Assembly: GCA_958009085.1 (NCBI GenBank)
Contig: OY253668.1
Coordinates: 310,001-374,000, forward strand
Source of the DNA: Protoeuglena noctilucae
Lineage: Eukaryota > Chlorophyta > Pedinophyceae > Marsupiomonadales > Marsupiomonadaceae
Reading direction: 5' to 3'
Length of the DNA: 64,000 nucleotides
The translations under genes and the position numbers were made by a program. Each line of letters starts with the position of its first letter. The stretch's first letter is position 1. The notes under the pieces are model-generated. The model worked only from the letters and a program-made list of their open reading frames with translations. It did no database searches and was not told where the DNA came from. This document shows positions 10,669-21,756 of this stretch, in pieces.

Positions 10669-13600
10669 ATGGCGGCACGTATCTCGCCGGGCATGGAGCA
10701 TGCGGACCGCTTGCCCTCCGGGTGCTTGCTGAGCGACTTGCGCCGGCGGGAGCTCACAGGAAGACGCGTGCATGCGGCAGAGCACGACGATATTCTGTTG
10801 TCTCTCACATCGGACAGGAGGTGCGCCGGCATACGCAGCGAGTGGTGCTGCGCGGCGAGTCCCTGGCCTACCCTGCCTCCGCCCCTTGCAACCCGCCCGC
10901 CCGCCTCCCATCGCAGAGGCGAGGGCCCCTGGAGCGTGGACATGGCGGCAAGCTCGCGCCCGTGTGGCGTTGGCTGGATTGAGACGAACCCCGGCTTCCA
11001 GACGGTGCCCGCCTTCGTCGTCAAATTTTGCGACACGGTGCGGCAGCAGCGGCTCAGCGCAGCGGCAGTGACCCTCCGCACTCGCCTGTGCTCGCGCCAG
11101 TTGCAAAGTGCTTTTGCCGCGGTTCGAGTCGGCGCAGGCCAACCGGGGACGTCTGCTGGCGGTGGCAGATGAGGACGGCTATCTCGCAGTGGTCAACACG
11201 GCTCGAGAAATACCCGAGAGCACTTGGCCCGAAGACATGGAGCCGGGGCAGGTGAGAACTGGCCAAGCCGTCCGGTCGAAGGCTGTGCACGTGTCCAGGG
11301 CTGCAAGAGAACATGGTTGAGCCTTTCTCACTTCCGCAGCCGTCGTGCTGCGGGTTCTGGCGAGCTCATGAGAACGCCATCTTCGACTTGTGCTGGACGC
11401 ACCGCGACCAGCGCATCGTAACGGCGTCAGCCGACCACAGGTGAGGCAGGGACCAGCCAATGGCGTCGGGACCATGCACTATGCTGGCTGACGTCTCCGG
11501 CCCTTGGGCGTCTTGGCCACTGCTGCTCGTGTCTGTTTCACATCTCATCTTCATTCACTCGTCCTGGTCGTGCCGCAGCATCCGCTTGTGGGACACGAAA
11601 CGCGCCGCATGCATCGGGGAGGGCGTGGCGCATCACGGCACCGTCAAGTGTGTGGCCGCCATGCCCGGCCACCCCGACATCCTCGCGTCCGGGGGCCGTG
11701 ACGGCGTCGTGGCTCTGTGGGACACCAGGCTTCCGGGGTCCCCATGCCCCGGCCTGCAGGGCCCCGCCTTGCTGCCAGTATCCACTGTTCCCCAGGCTCA
11801 TGGCCCCGGCGCGCCTGGCAAGCACGCCGCGAGCAAGAAGAAGAACGGGACCGCGAGCGCGGGGGTGACGGCCCTGGCGTTCCTGGCGGGTGAGCCACCC
11901 TCCCGCGCCTGGCTCTGCTACCCAGGCCGTCGTGGCTTGCAATGCCCTTTGCTGCAGCACCCTGGTCTCCAACCCACCGACCCCGGCGCTTCCTGCGCTT
12001 CGCAGACGCCTGGCTCCTCGCCACAGGCGGCACGGATGGCACCGTCAAGACATGGGACACGCGTGCCCTGTACCGCCCGCTCCATGCCCTCTTCCCTGAC
12101 ACCGCGTCCGACCTCGCGGACGCTGCGGGCCCTTCCCAGTCCCGCAGGAGATCGGGCCGGGCGAGGTCCTCATCCCACGCCGCTCCCAGCGCCGGCCCAC
12201 CCGGCTCGCGCCCCTTTGGCACCCCCACGCCCGTCACGGCCTTCGCAGCCCGTGCGGTGCCGGCGTTCGTTCCCTGCGACCGGGCCGTCGTGCATCTGGA
12301 CGTGGCTGCCCCTCCCTGTGGCGGCGGCCCTGCGACGGCGAAGAGCAGGCCAACGCCCGACGTCGGCCAGAATGGCGCTGCCCCACGCCCCGGGCCGTCT
12401 GCGGGGCCGGGCGCCCCAGGCACCGCGCTGGAGGAGGCGCAGGCCGGAATTGTGGTGGCGCGGATGAGCACAGCCCGGAAGCGCGCCCTGGTGGCTGCGC
12501 TGGCCGCATCTCCCGCGCCGGCACCCCTGCACGTGGCACGCGCCCCCGGGGGGGAGGCCCACGGCGTCACTTGCATCGCCGCGTCCCCCGGAGGCGACAT
12601 GCTGGCAGTCTCGTACGCCAAGGAGTCCGTCGTGAGGACCTTGGACGGCCGCCGCCCCTGGCTGGGCTTCCAGGCGGAGTTCCGCGGCCACCGCACGGAC
12701 GGCTTCTTTGTCAAGTGCTGCTTCAGTCCCTGCGGGGACTGGCTGCTCTGCGGGTCCTCCGACGGCCGCCCGCACATCTACCCTGCGCGCAACGGCGGGT
12801 GCCCCATCGTGCTCGAGGGGCATGCGGGGGAGGTGTCGAGCGTCGCGTGGTGCACCCGGGGCCCGCCCCAGCTCGCGACCGCCTCGGACGATGGGACCGT
12901 GAGGGTGTGGGGGCCGGTGCCCGCCGCGGCTGCGGAGCGGCGGGTGTCGGGGGCGCGGAGGGGCGCGATGGGCGGCAGCGTGGCGCCTATTGGGGAGGCA
13001 GGGCCGGGGGTGTCTCTGGCGCCGCGAGCAATCTCCGCCTCCCCGGCGCTGGCCGCCGCCGCTTCCCCCAGCGTCCCCGCCGCGCCGCTGCCTCGGCTGA
13101 CGCAGTCGACGCTGCACTTTGCCGTGTCACCCGCGCCCATGACCCCACACATGGCCAGCGTGCGGCCGACGGAGCCGCGGACGCCGCTGTCGGCCGTCCC
13201 AGCCGCGGACGTGGTCCGGAGGGACGCGGAGAACGCGGCCGTGTGCGCCCGTGGCACGGACGCATCCCCAATCACCCCGGCCATGGACATGGGGGGTGTT
13301 GTCGAAGCGCGTGCCCAGGAAAGGGACGCAGGGGGCAAGGAGAACATGGAACCATGGCTTCGAGACGCAGGCACTGGCGAGCAAGGCGGCCGGGGGGTGG
13401 CTGGCCGCAAGCAGCAGCGGCACATGGCCAAGGGCGCAGGGGCGGGAGTCACGGCGGAGTCCGGCAGTAAGCGCGTCTCTGAGAACTCTCCAGGCTGCGG
13501 GGGGGGCAGAGAGGGGCTCGGGCCGGGGATGGCCCTCGCGACACCGGTGTATCGGGGGGCCGGCAGCTCTCCAGCGGTGGCGTCAGAACCTGGCACGGTC

Positions 13601-13858
13601 CCAAACGCGGTGCGGGACCTGCCGGGCAGCGCAGGACGCAGGGCCAAGTTGCAAGAGACCGGCAAAAGGCGGGCGGCGAGGCGGGGCGCGCGTAGGAGCG
13701 TGTCAGGGGCAGGGAGTGAGGCGGAGGCCCCCCCAGCCAAGCGCGCGCGACAGGCGACGATAGACGCCTTCCTGTCGCCTCCCAAAGAGGGACCCGGAGC
13801 TCGGGATTCGGATCCGTGCCATGCGGAGTGCCCTCCCTGCGCATTTGACGCCCCGTGA
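10669..13858 (+). CDS. CDT2: CDT2/DTL, WD40 substrate receptor of CRL4 ubiquitin ligase
   Basis: The chosen start is the ATG at 10669 (MAARISPGMEHAD). WD40 blocks follow: RGRLLAVADEDGYLAVVNT, HENAIFDLCWTHRDQRIVTA, SIRLWDTKRAACIGEG, HPDILASGGRDGVVALWDTR, DAWLLATGGTDGTVKTWDTR, FFVKCCFSPCGDWLLCGSSD and EGHAGEVSSVAWC. Two WDTR (WDxR) motifs are the signature of DDB1-binding receptors. The HxxxGFFVKCCFSP block and the KKKNG insertion between blades match DTL. CDT2 targets CDT1, p21-like proteins and SET8 when they are bound to PCNA on chromatin. A long disordered tail ends with QATIDAFL, resembling a PCNA-binding box. The two 5' junctions (about 10820-11100) are unresolved; the WD40 exons from about 11110 are secure. 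Confidence 0.88.
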
Positions 13859-14092
13859 GGCAGGGTGCCGCGACTGTTGCTGCCTTTGAACGCGTCACGA
13901 CGCAAATCACTCCACGAGGCGCTAGTCGCACACAGCAGTTGCAACACAGCGATCGCTAAGCAGCCGTGCGATAGCTAAGAGCAGCCTTGCCACCTCCTGC
14001 GGCCCCAGCTGCCTCACTGTGCCAGCCATACTGAAGCACTGGAGAGCGCACTCTAGGTCATGAACTAAACTTGACCTCTCACCGCCCTGCGG

Positions 14093-16599
14093 TCACATGA
14101 ACGTCACGAAATGATCCAGCGCGGCCGTCACGTCGCTTGCGCGGCGCACACCCGTTGCATGCCTGAAACACAGCCGGCGCTCGCCTGGCACGCCAGAGTC
14201 GGGAGCGTACTTCGGGCGCTCAGAAGAGGCTCCGTCAGAGTCGGACGAGGCCCCCACCGAGTCAGCGGCTCCCAGCAGGAAGAGGACGGCCCGGAGGAGC
14301 CGGGCCATGAACCCCGCGACCCCCCACAGCACGGCCGCGGCCAGGCGCAGGAACGCAAGAGTCGCGTGCTGCGGCAGGGAGACATCGGTCGGTTAGTGCA
14401 TGTTCATAATGTTTCCATTGTGGCAATAAAACAAATCATCATGGTTTTGATCTTTTGCTTGTCGTTGCTCAATTAGAATCTCTGTCTTAGTGGACCGTGA
14501 AGTGGAACAGACGCGCACCTTGGTGACCAAGAGGAGGAGCCAGGCGGCCTGGGGCACGGTGATGGCCGAGGCGCGGAGGAACTGGAAGATCGACACGGCC
14601 AGCAGGTGCCCCAGGTCCGCGATCTGGCTGGCGAGGATGACCATGCGACTCATCCCGACCCTCGACAGCCCCACCAGGAGCTCCCACTGCGACCACGCGA
14701 AGCAAGTTGCATCGACACGTGCATCGGGCGTCGCGAAGCCGGGGCAGCCAGTCTGCCCGGTAGCAGGGGGCATTCAAATGTGAAGGCGATGCTGTGATGC
14801 AAGCACGCCCTTGGTGCTGGTGACCCCGACGCTCACCGTCATTCCGTCCGCGTCCTTCCCCGCGGCGCCGAGAGCCTCCGCCCCCGCGCTCCGCGCTGCG
14901 CTCCTCTTGCCCACGCGGGCCCATGCCGCGCGCAGAGCCCTGGCAGCCGGCGTCCCCTCAGCCACGCAGTCCTCCGCTGCGCCCCGGAACTCCGTCAGCG
15001 CTGCGAAGCGACACACAATAGATGCGGCGTGGAGCACATTTTGCGAGACGGAGATTGCCTCAAGGGAAAAGCTGGGGCACGCACGCCCTGTTGCAGCACT
15101 GCGTCCGCTCACCAAGCGCAGCTGCGCTGAGCGAGCCCCGTAAGACGACTCCGGAGACCACGAGGAGCGCCGCCACGCCGAGCCAGTGCACGACGGCCGC
15201 CTCTCCGGGGGGAGGGGCCAGGGACGGCAGCTGGGGCCGTGACAGGGCAAACTTGGGCAGCGAGGGCAGCCGTGGGAGGGCCAGGCGAGGCCCCGCCGGT
15301 GCCGCGACGATCCCCGTCGCCTCTTGCGCGCCTTCCGTTGCCTCTCCATCCCCCTCCGCAGTGCCGCACTCGGCCCCCGATGCCGCAGCGCCTTCCTCCC
15401 CGTCCCACCCACCCCTCGTCTCTGCCACCTTCCCCTCCGCGCGAGACCCCACCACTTCGTCAAAGAAGTTGAGCAGCGACGTGGCGTCCCGCGCACCCTC
15501 GTGCTTGACCGGCCGCCCGTTCACGCGCGACATGGCAAGGATGGTGGGGAACGTGCGGGCACCCAGGGCGCTGTAGGCGAAAGACCGCGTGCCGGGAAGG
15601 TCCCCACGCAGCTGCGGAACGAAAGGCGGGGGTTCAAGGGGTGTCAGCGCCGGCAGCTGGCCCAGCAGCAGGGACGCGCGAGCGTTACATCGTCCCGCTC
15701 GCTATGCAACAGGCACAGCCAAGCATATAAGCAAGCATGGCTGGCTAGCGCCACCTCGACCGCCACACCGCCTCCCGTCTTCACCTTCGCCACGACGACG
15801 TCCGGGTCGTTGCTGAGGGTGCGAGCCGTGGCCTCAAAGGCGGCCTCCATGTCCTTGCACCAAGGGCACCAGGGGGCATAGACCACCAGGAGCGTGTCGT
15901 GGGCCGCGGGCCGATAGGCCGACGCGCGGGTGAGGTCCTCCACCTCCGCGGCGGACAGCGCCCGGACGAAGGTCCCAGGTCCCTCCCAGAGGTCCGGGAC
16001 GTCGTCCCGGCTGGCCGCAGGGCCGGATGGGGCGGGGCAGCCGGGCGCGGCGCCGGGACGGAGGCGCGCGTGCGGCGGCAGGCGCACGCGCTGACCCTCG
16101 TAGATGGTCGGGCCCTGCCCGGCCCAGCCGTTGGCGGCGCATATGTCTCGCACCGACACGCCATGCTCTACCGCGATGGACCAGAGCGTGTCGCCCGATT
16201 GCACCCTGTAAAGCAGCGCGGGGTGGCCTCCGGTACCTCCTCGGGCGGCCCCTCGGGGGGGAAGCCTCTCCTGCGGGGAGGCGGGCCCTCAACGGCGGTC
16301 GCGTCGCCGAGCCGGGGACAGAGGGGGCGCCGCCGCGTCTGTGTGCTATTTTGGGCCCGCAACGGAGAGATTCGGGACAGGATATGATACTGCTACGCTC
16401 GCGTGCGTTGCAGGCCAGTCACAGGGCCCGCGCTCACCTGAGAGGCGGGCCGATGTGACAAGGGGAACCCCCCGCCGCGAGGCAGAGTCGCGGGCACCCG
16501 GCAGCTTGGGACGTGTCCTTCAAGCTTGAACTGCGACCTCAGCACTCCGGGCCAAGTAACGAGTCCCCCATCGGCCCCGACGGCCGGCCATGCCGCCAT
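14093..16599 (-). CDS. LysM + thioredoxin-fold + multi-span membrane protein
   Basis: Six exons fit with consistent phases: 16599-16438, 16270-15785, 15611-15113, 15000-14837, 14686-14519 and 14368-14093, all GT-AG, encoding about 584 residues. The N-terminal 55-70 residues (MAAWPAVGADGGLV...) are basic and Ser/Pro-rich, like a plastid transit peptide. A LysM domain follows (LYRVQSGDTLWSIAVEHGVS, ANGWAG, IYEGQRVRLP). Next is a thioredoxin fold with active site APWCPWCKDMEAAF, a FPTILAM cis-Pro strand and a VNGRPVKHEG hairpin, most like the C-terminal domain of plant APS reductase. An acidic linker leads to a membrane span (HWLGVAALLVVSGVVL), then at least two more hydrophobic segments (ILASQIADLGHLLAVSIFQF; LAFLRLAAAVLWGVAGFMARL). 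The role is unknown; a membrane-bound disulphide reductase that also binds a glycan is possible. The last three exons could belong to a separate gene, but the phases match. Confidence 0.65.
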
Positions 16600-17364
16600 G
16601 GCATCCGCAGCTCACAACGGTCGGCGCCTCAGTTGCGGCCGTTTCGCTGGTAGCTAAGGCTCGCAATCAGTGCGAGATGAAAGTAAGAAAATGCGGGGAG
16701 TACATTGCAGATGGAGCGGTCGGTGAGCGGACAGACAGAACCATGCGTCGATGCCAGCCTGCGATGCGTCGTGGACAGCGCCCCGATTCCCGGCGATTGC
16801 GCCCTGCGTACTCCCACATTCATGCGCAGTTCTTGCGACTTGCTCCAGGAAGCGTTTGCCATCCCCTAGCCCTGCCAACTTCGTGACGCTTGGCGTCCCT
16901 GCCACCGGCGGCAAAGCGAGGGCATAGAATCATCACATCCTGGCCGATAGAAGCAGTGCAGTCCCGCGCATCCTCTGGCCAGGGCGAGCACCGCTCGAGA
17001 ACCGTGCCCAGGCATCGGCCACACGCGATTCCTCTGCCCGGAGGATCCTCGACCCGCACGCGGGGGCGTTGACACGTCGCTGTTGGCTTGAAAGAACTCC
17101 AGCATGCCGCAGGATGAGGAGCGGTGCGCCCCTTCTTCCGGAGGAGCCCCAAGCACTTCAGGTGCTTCCAGCCCCAGCCGCGGGCAATACGCTTGGCCGC
17201 GACTGCGCGGACAGCAATATCCACGTTGCTTGCTGCTGTACGTTTCTGCGTACCGCCGCTGCATCCCCGATGCACGGAGAGCTGTCCGTGTGTTCATGTC
17301 TTTTGTAATTGCGCACGCAGGCCGCGAATGGGGGCTGCGGGATGCGCCGTCGCTGCCTTCGCGC
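16600..17364. other. Divergent intergenic stretch, about 765 bases
   Basis: This lies between the start of the LysM-thioredoxin gene and the start of the SLC25 carrier. Its base composition is less GC-rich than the neighbouring coding DNA. I recognise no protein motif in either direction and no RNA gene. It likely carries both promoters; an upstream Met for the carrier exists at 17296. Confidence 0.4.
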
Positions 17365-19012
17365 ATGCGGGCGGATAGGATTCCATGGGCTGCCGCCACT
17401 CGCGCTGCGGAAATCGACGCAGGGGTCATGCACCGGGTGCTGGCGGCCGCGGGGGCGTCCGTGGTGGCAGGGCTGGTCGTGAATCCGCTCGACGTCGTGA
17501 AGACGCGGCTGCAGGCGCAAGAGGCGCTTCTTGGTGGGATAGAGAAATCACTCCCCAAGGACGGTCCCCTCACCCGGCGGTCCCTGCACCCTCTCCTGGA
17601 CAAGGCGAGCGTGGCATTTGCATCCAGTGACTCCCAATCCGACTTCGTTGTTTCGACACAAACTGATTGCATCGCCGTTCATGGTCGCAGTGGGGGATCT
17701 CGGCCTGCTCGCCAGAGTGCTTCTCCGCAGCCCTCACGCCACCTACCCAGCGCCCCACCCTGCAAGCCACGGCAGCCGCGCTGGCCCAAGCCCGGCCCAC
17801 CCCCTGCGTCGAGCCGCAATGCGACATCTACCACTCCAGCTGGGACGTGGTGCGCAAAGTCGTCAGGTGCGATGTTGGCTTGGTGGGAAGTCCTTGCAGG
17901 CATGTGTTCACTAAATCGTTCCCTCTTACGCTACCAATGCTTCGTTTACGTACTTTGACAGCCTGTTTCACGGCCAGCATGCGCCGCTGGTGTTGCACAC
18001 CAGCAACCGTTGCTCCTTGGCCACCTCCACAGGCGCGAGGGTCTCCGTGGTCTATGGAAGGGCACCCCCGAGGCGCTGCTGATGGCGGTGCCCCTCGTGG
18101 GAGTCTATCTGCCTGTCTACGACGCTCTGCTGCATCGCCTGGCGCAAGCAGGGCCCGAGGCGTCCTTGTGGGCCCCTCTGGTGGCGGGCGCCGTGTCGCG
18201 CACCCTCTCGGTGGTGTGCGTGGGGCCGCTCGAGCTGCTGCGCACGCAGTCCCAGGCGTTCTCCAGGACGCACAGCGCGGCCAACCACCGGCGGGGGGTC
18301 CGCGCCCCGCCCTTATGGACGGTGCGCCGGCTGTCTACGATGTGGACGGGGGTGTCAGCCACGCTCGCCAGGGACGTGCCCTACAGCGCCCTGTACTGGG
18401 CCGGGGTCGAGTGGGTGCGGGCCCGGATGCTGGACCGCCTGGGCGACGAGGCGCTGACCACGGGGCAGGTGCTGAGCATATCGACGGTGGCGGGGGCTTC
18501 GTCAGGGATGGTGGCGGCGGCAGTGACTACCCCGCTGGATGTGATCAAGTCGAGAATGCAGCTGGCGCCGCTGCTGTCCGCCCGGCCCACTGCCGCCGCC
18601 GTCAGCGCAGCCCCGGGGCTCGCTTTCGCGGGGGATGGCACCGGCGCCGTCGCTTGCGGGCATGGGCAATCTGGGCCAGGCGCACAGAGGTGAGCGACGC
18701 GGTGCACGCGTGGCTGTGGCTTCACGTGTTACTACATTCATTCTCACATTGATTCTCACCGTCGAGCATGTGGTGCAAGTCATGACCACTTACACCCAGA
18801 CTCTCCTCAGCACATGGTGTCTTCATTCCCGCAGCCACGGTGCGCCGCGCCGCATGGGATTCTTCGAAACCGCGTCACGCATTCACGCGGAGAGGGGCGT
18901 GAAGGGTTTCTTCGCGGGGTGGGGTCCGCGGTCGTTGCGGGCAGCTCCCGCGTGTGCCATCGTGCTCGGCACCTACGACAGCTTCAAGATGTGGCTGGCC
19001 CACCACGTCTGA
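17365..19012 (+). CDS. SLC25A39: Mitochondrial carrier, SLC25A39/40 (MTM1) type
   Basis: The mitochondrial carrier fold is seen as three repeats. Repeat 1 has NPLDVVKTRLQAQ (the PxDxxKxRxQ signature). Its matrix loop carries a Cys pair, CVEPQCDIYHSSWDVV, the Cys-containing loop typical of SLC25A39/40. After an intron it continues REGLRGLWKGTPEALLMAVP. Repeat 2 has GPLELLRTQSQ and RDVPYSALYWAGVEW. Repeat 3 has TTPLDVIKSRMQ and, in the last exon, ERGVKGFFAGWGPRSLRAAPAC. The animal proteins import glutathione into the mitochondrial matrix, and yeast Mtm1 affects Mn-SOD and iron handling. The loop cysteines are thought to sense iron-sulphur status. The ATG at 17365 is chosen as the nearest Met upstream of repeat 1. 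One intron near 17605-17750 has an ambiguous donor (GCGAGC or a nearby GT). Confidence 0.85.
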
Positions 19013-19135
19013 CATACAGCCATGGAGATGCCCATGGTCACAACACCGCTCTCTTCGTGTCGTATCATTCCGAACAGAGCAGCGTCGGCTTGCTGCTTCG
19101 CCCAGAGCTGAGACTTGAACTCTTGCAACGCCCTG

Positions 19136-21267
19136 CTAGCTGTCCGACAACACGCGCCCGCCCTCCGCTGCCGGCGCGTGTGCCCTGGCGCCCCGCTTGT
19201 GCCCTTTGCCCTCCTCCAGCCCAGCTTCGGCTGCGGCCGCGGCCTCGTCCAACAGCCGGCGCACGTCAATCCCTCTCCCTCCGTCGTGGGGGTCGAGGGT
19301 GAGCACTCCCACTTTGATCATTTCGTGCTCCATGCGGAAGTAGAGCCACTGCCACCGCCGAAGGCACTCAATTGCGCCAGACGTGCTGCGTGCCACCAGG
19401 ACTCGGGGGCAGTCAAAGCACCGCAAGGCACCTCCCAAGATAGCTCAGACGACGCACAACAGCCGCGACTGTGCATCCCACCCACACGCTCAGCAAGCTG
19501 TTGGCTGAGTTGGCGACCACTGCCCGCATGGCAAGCGTGCTGTGCGACAGGCTGCGGCACATTGGCCCCGCGGCTCGTCGCAGCCCTCACCTGAGCACGA
19601 CGGGGTCGCTGCGGAGGTGCGGGGCGAGCTTGAAGAGCCACAGGATGCGCATGGCCGCATTGGACACGGTGGCGAGGAGGTAGACCCACGTCTGGCGGAA
19701 CATGGTGGGCCGGCTTGCCACGAGCATCTGCGCGACGGAAGCGGGCCGCGGGGGCGGGAGAGCGCCCGGGAGCGAGTCGGGTGGCGGCAGCAGCCCCCAG
19801 TCGCGCTTGACGTCCCAGAAGATGGAGAAGGCCGAGTTGACGACGGCAGATAGCACCCACAGCTGCAGGAGGCCCCCGTGCCAGGCATCTGCCGTGACAT
19901 GGAACTGCACGGCGAGAGACGGGGCAATACGGGTGGGTGAGCTGGGTAAATGGGAAGACGTGCTCCTTTGACTGGCGCCGCAGCACCACCCGCCCCTCTG
20001 GTGTTCCTGCCTGCGCTGTCTTTGACCCAGTCAAAGTCCCGTGCACCACCCACTCGCCACCCACTCGCCTTGGCAGAGGACAGAAATATGACGGGGAGCG
20101 CAGACGCGTACTTGAGGGCGTTGGCGAGCTGGTGCGCGTGGCCCTGGGCGTGCATCCACAGGCACTGCACCAGGCGCAGGAGGGAGGGCAGGGCGAGCGC
20201 CATGGCGATGCCCCAGGCGGAGTTCAGGCAGACGTCGTCCGGAGAGCCCCACTGTGGGCGGCGAGGTGCGGGCTGAGAGCTCAGGACCCTCAGTGGGATT
20301 GACAGGGTCCAAGTGAGCCCCGTTGATGCCCGCCATCTCGGGGCGCCCGTGAGACCCGAGCGCGGCACTGTGCGGCGCTTGCCCTGGGGTCCAAGGGGTC
20401 CAACAGCGCCTGGCTCCGGTGGACGGTGAACCGGCAGAGGGCGCGCTCGGCGTCCGCGATGCTCTTGGCGAGGCTCGTGAGGATGTCCGCCAAAAGGAAG
20501 TCGGCAAAGTTGACGGGGCTGACGGGGGCCAGCACTCGTGCGAGGGTGCGGAGGAAGCCCATGCGCGCACGCCTATGGAGAACGTCGAGCGGAAAGAGCA
20601 GCACTGTGGGGGAGGAGGGTGCAGGGCAGGTGTGATGCCTGGTGAGGCGCAGTGGGCAGGCGCAGTGGGCAGCGTTGCTTCACAGAGCACCCACCGCCAC
20701 CCACCGGCAAAGGGAAGCAGGGACGCAAAGACAGGGTGAGCGAGCGGGACGTGGTATGCTGTCTCCGTCGGGCCGCGGATGGCGGCTGCGGAGGCGGCAA
20801 ACGCGGCCGCGCCCGTGGCGACGGCTGCCGTCACGGCCGACGCCAGGTCGTAAGCGATGGCGCTGGAGGGTAGCAGATGCGCGGCGTCGCCGAAGCATGC
20901 GGCAACGTCCGCCCCGAGGTCCTGCCAATGGGACAGCGCCAATGCCCAGAGCCATGCCATCAGGAGAGGTGGGAAGAAGGGCTGGAAGTAAACGAGGAAG
21001 AGCTGCCAGGACTCGCTGGGCATGGCCTGCGAATAAAGAAAGTTCCAGGGTCAGAACGCGCGTGGGTATCCAGGGCGACCCTCGCCGGGCGCCGCGCTGA
21101 GGGCTCACCTGGACGGAGCGGGCGACGAGGACGAGGCACAGGGTGGACCACAGCAAGCCGGCCGTGGCGGCGGCAGGGAGAGGGAGCCATGCAAACCTCT
21201 CGGCCCATAATTTGGGCGCCTTGCTCCGGATCGAGCCCCGCTTGACCCTCGCTGCCCGTGGCGGCAT
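19136..21267 (-). CDS. EXS-domain membrane protein (ERD1/XPR1-like, no SPX)
   Basis: This reads leftward from ATG 21267 (MPPRAARVKRGSIRSK). Hydrophobic spans follow (PAAATAGLLWSTLCLVLVA; WQLFLVYFQPFFPPLLMAW). The EXS core is clear: LLFPLDVLHRRARMGFLRTL, SPVNFADFLLADILTSLAK, SIADAERALC, then LRLVQCLWMHAQGHAHQLAN, ALKYASALPVIFLSS, SAFSIFWDVKRDWGLL, MFRQTWVYLLATVSNAAMR and, near the end, LRRWQWLYFRMEHE. EXS proteins act in the Golgi or plasma membrane. Members with an N-terminal SPX domain export phosphate; ERD1-type members without SPX, like this one, recycle phosphate or retain Golgi proteins. Several introns interrupt the chain. The C-terminal 40 residues are Ala/Glu/Lys-rich. The gene converges on the SLC25 carrier with 124 bases between stops. 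Confidence 0.85.
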
Positions 21268-21756
21268 CCTGGGAGCCGGCACGCGGGCTTGGTTGACGTA
21301 CACGTCCCATGGTCGAAATGAGAGTAACAAAACAGACGAACGGAGGCGCTTGTTCGTCGAGTAAACGCCCCAACGCGGCTGCCACACCTCGCCACGCGAT
21401 GTTCGGAGCCGCACGGGCCACGACGCCGCGCCTCAGGTCATAGCCGATGGCCTCGTCGATACCGTGGAAATCAGAGTATCCATCGCCCGCTAGACATCTA
21501 TCCGAGGGGGGTAGGCGCACAGGAGTCCCGCCAACCCTAGCGAAGCGCTGCAGAGCTGTCCACCCGTGGACGCACAGCGCTGCTCGGAGCCACGGGCTGG
21601 AGGTTGGGACTTCCCGACCATCTCTACGCGTAGCGACGCCTTTCACAAGGGGGGGCATCTGACAGCATCTGGCATCCGTTTCAACGGCCATCCGGGGGCA
21701 AAAGCGCAGCCCGAATCGACTCCAAGATCCTGCCTGATCGGGGTACGCGAGGCGCA

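Noticed and set aside
11108-11125. GGTTCGAGTC resembling a tRNA B box
   Set aside because: No A box or foldable cloverleaf around it, and it lies inside the CDT2 WD40 exon.
14837-16270. Calling the LysM-thioredoxin gene an APS reductase
   Set aside because: Only the thioredoxin-like C-terminal domain resembles that enzyme; the PAPS-reductase catalytic domain is absent and a LysM is present instead.
17605-17750. Fifth GC-AG intron in the SLC25 carrier
   Set aside because: AAG|GCGAGC fits well in phase, but nearby GT donors (AGC|GTGGCA, or one pairing with the acceptor before 17731) also keep the frame, so it is not counted.
19136-21267. XPR1/PHO1 phosphate exporter
   Set aside because: The EXS domain is present but no SPX domain precedes it; the N-terminus goes directly into membrane spans, so the ERD1-like class fits better.
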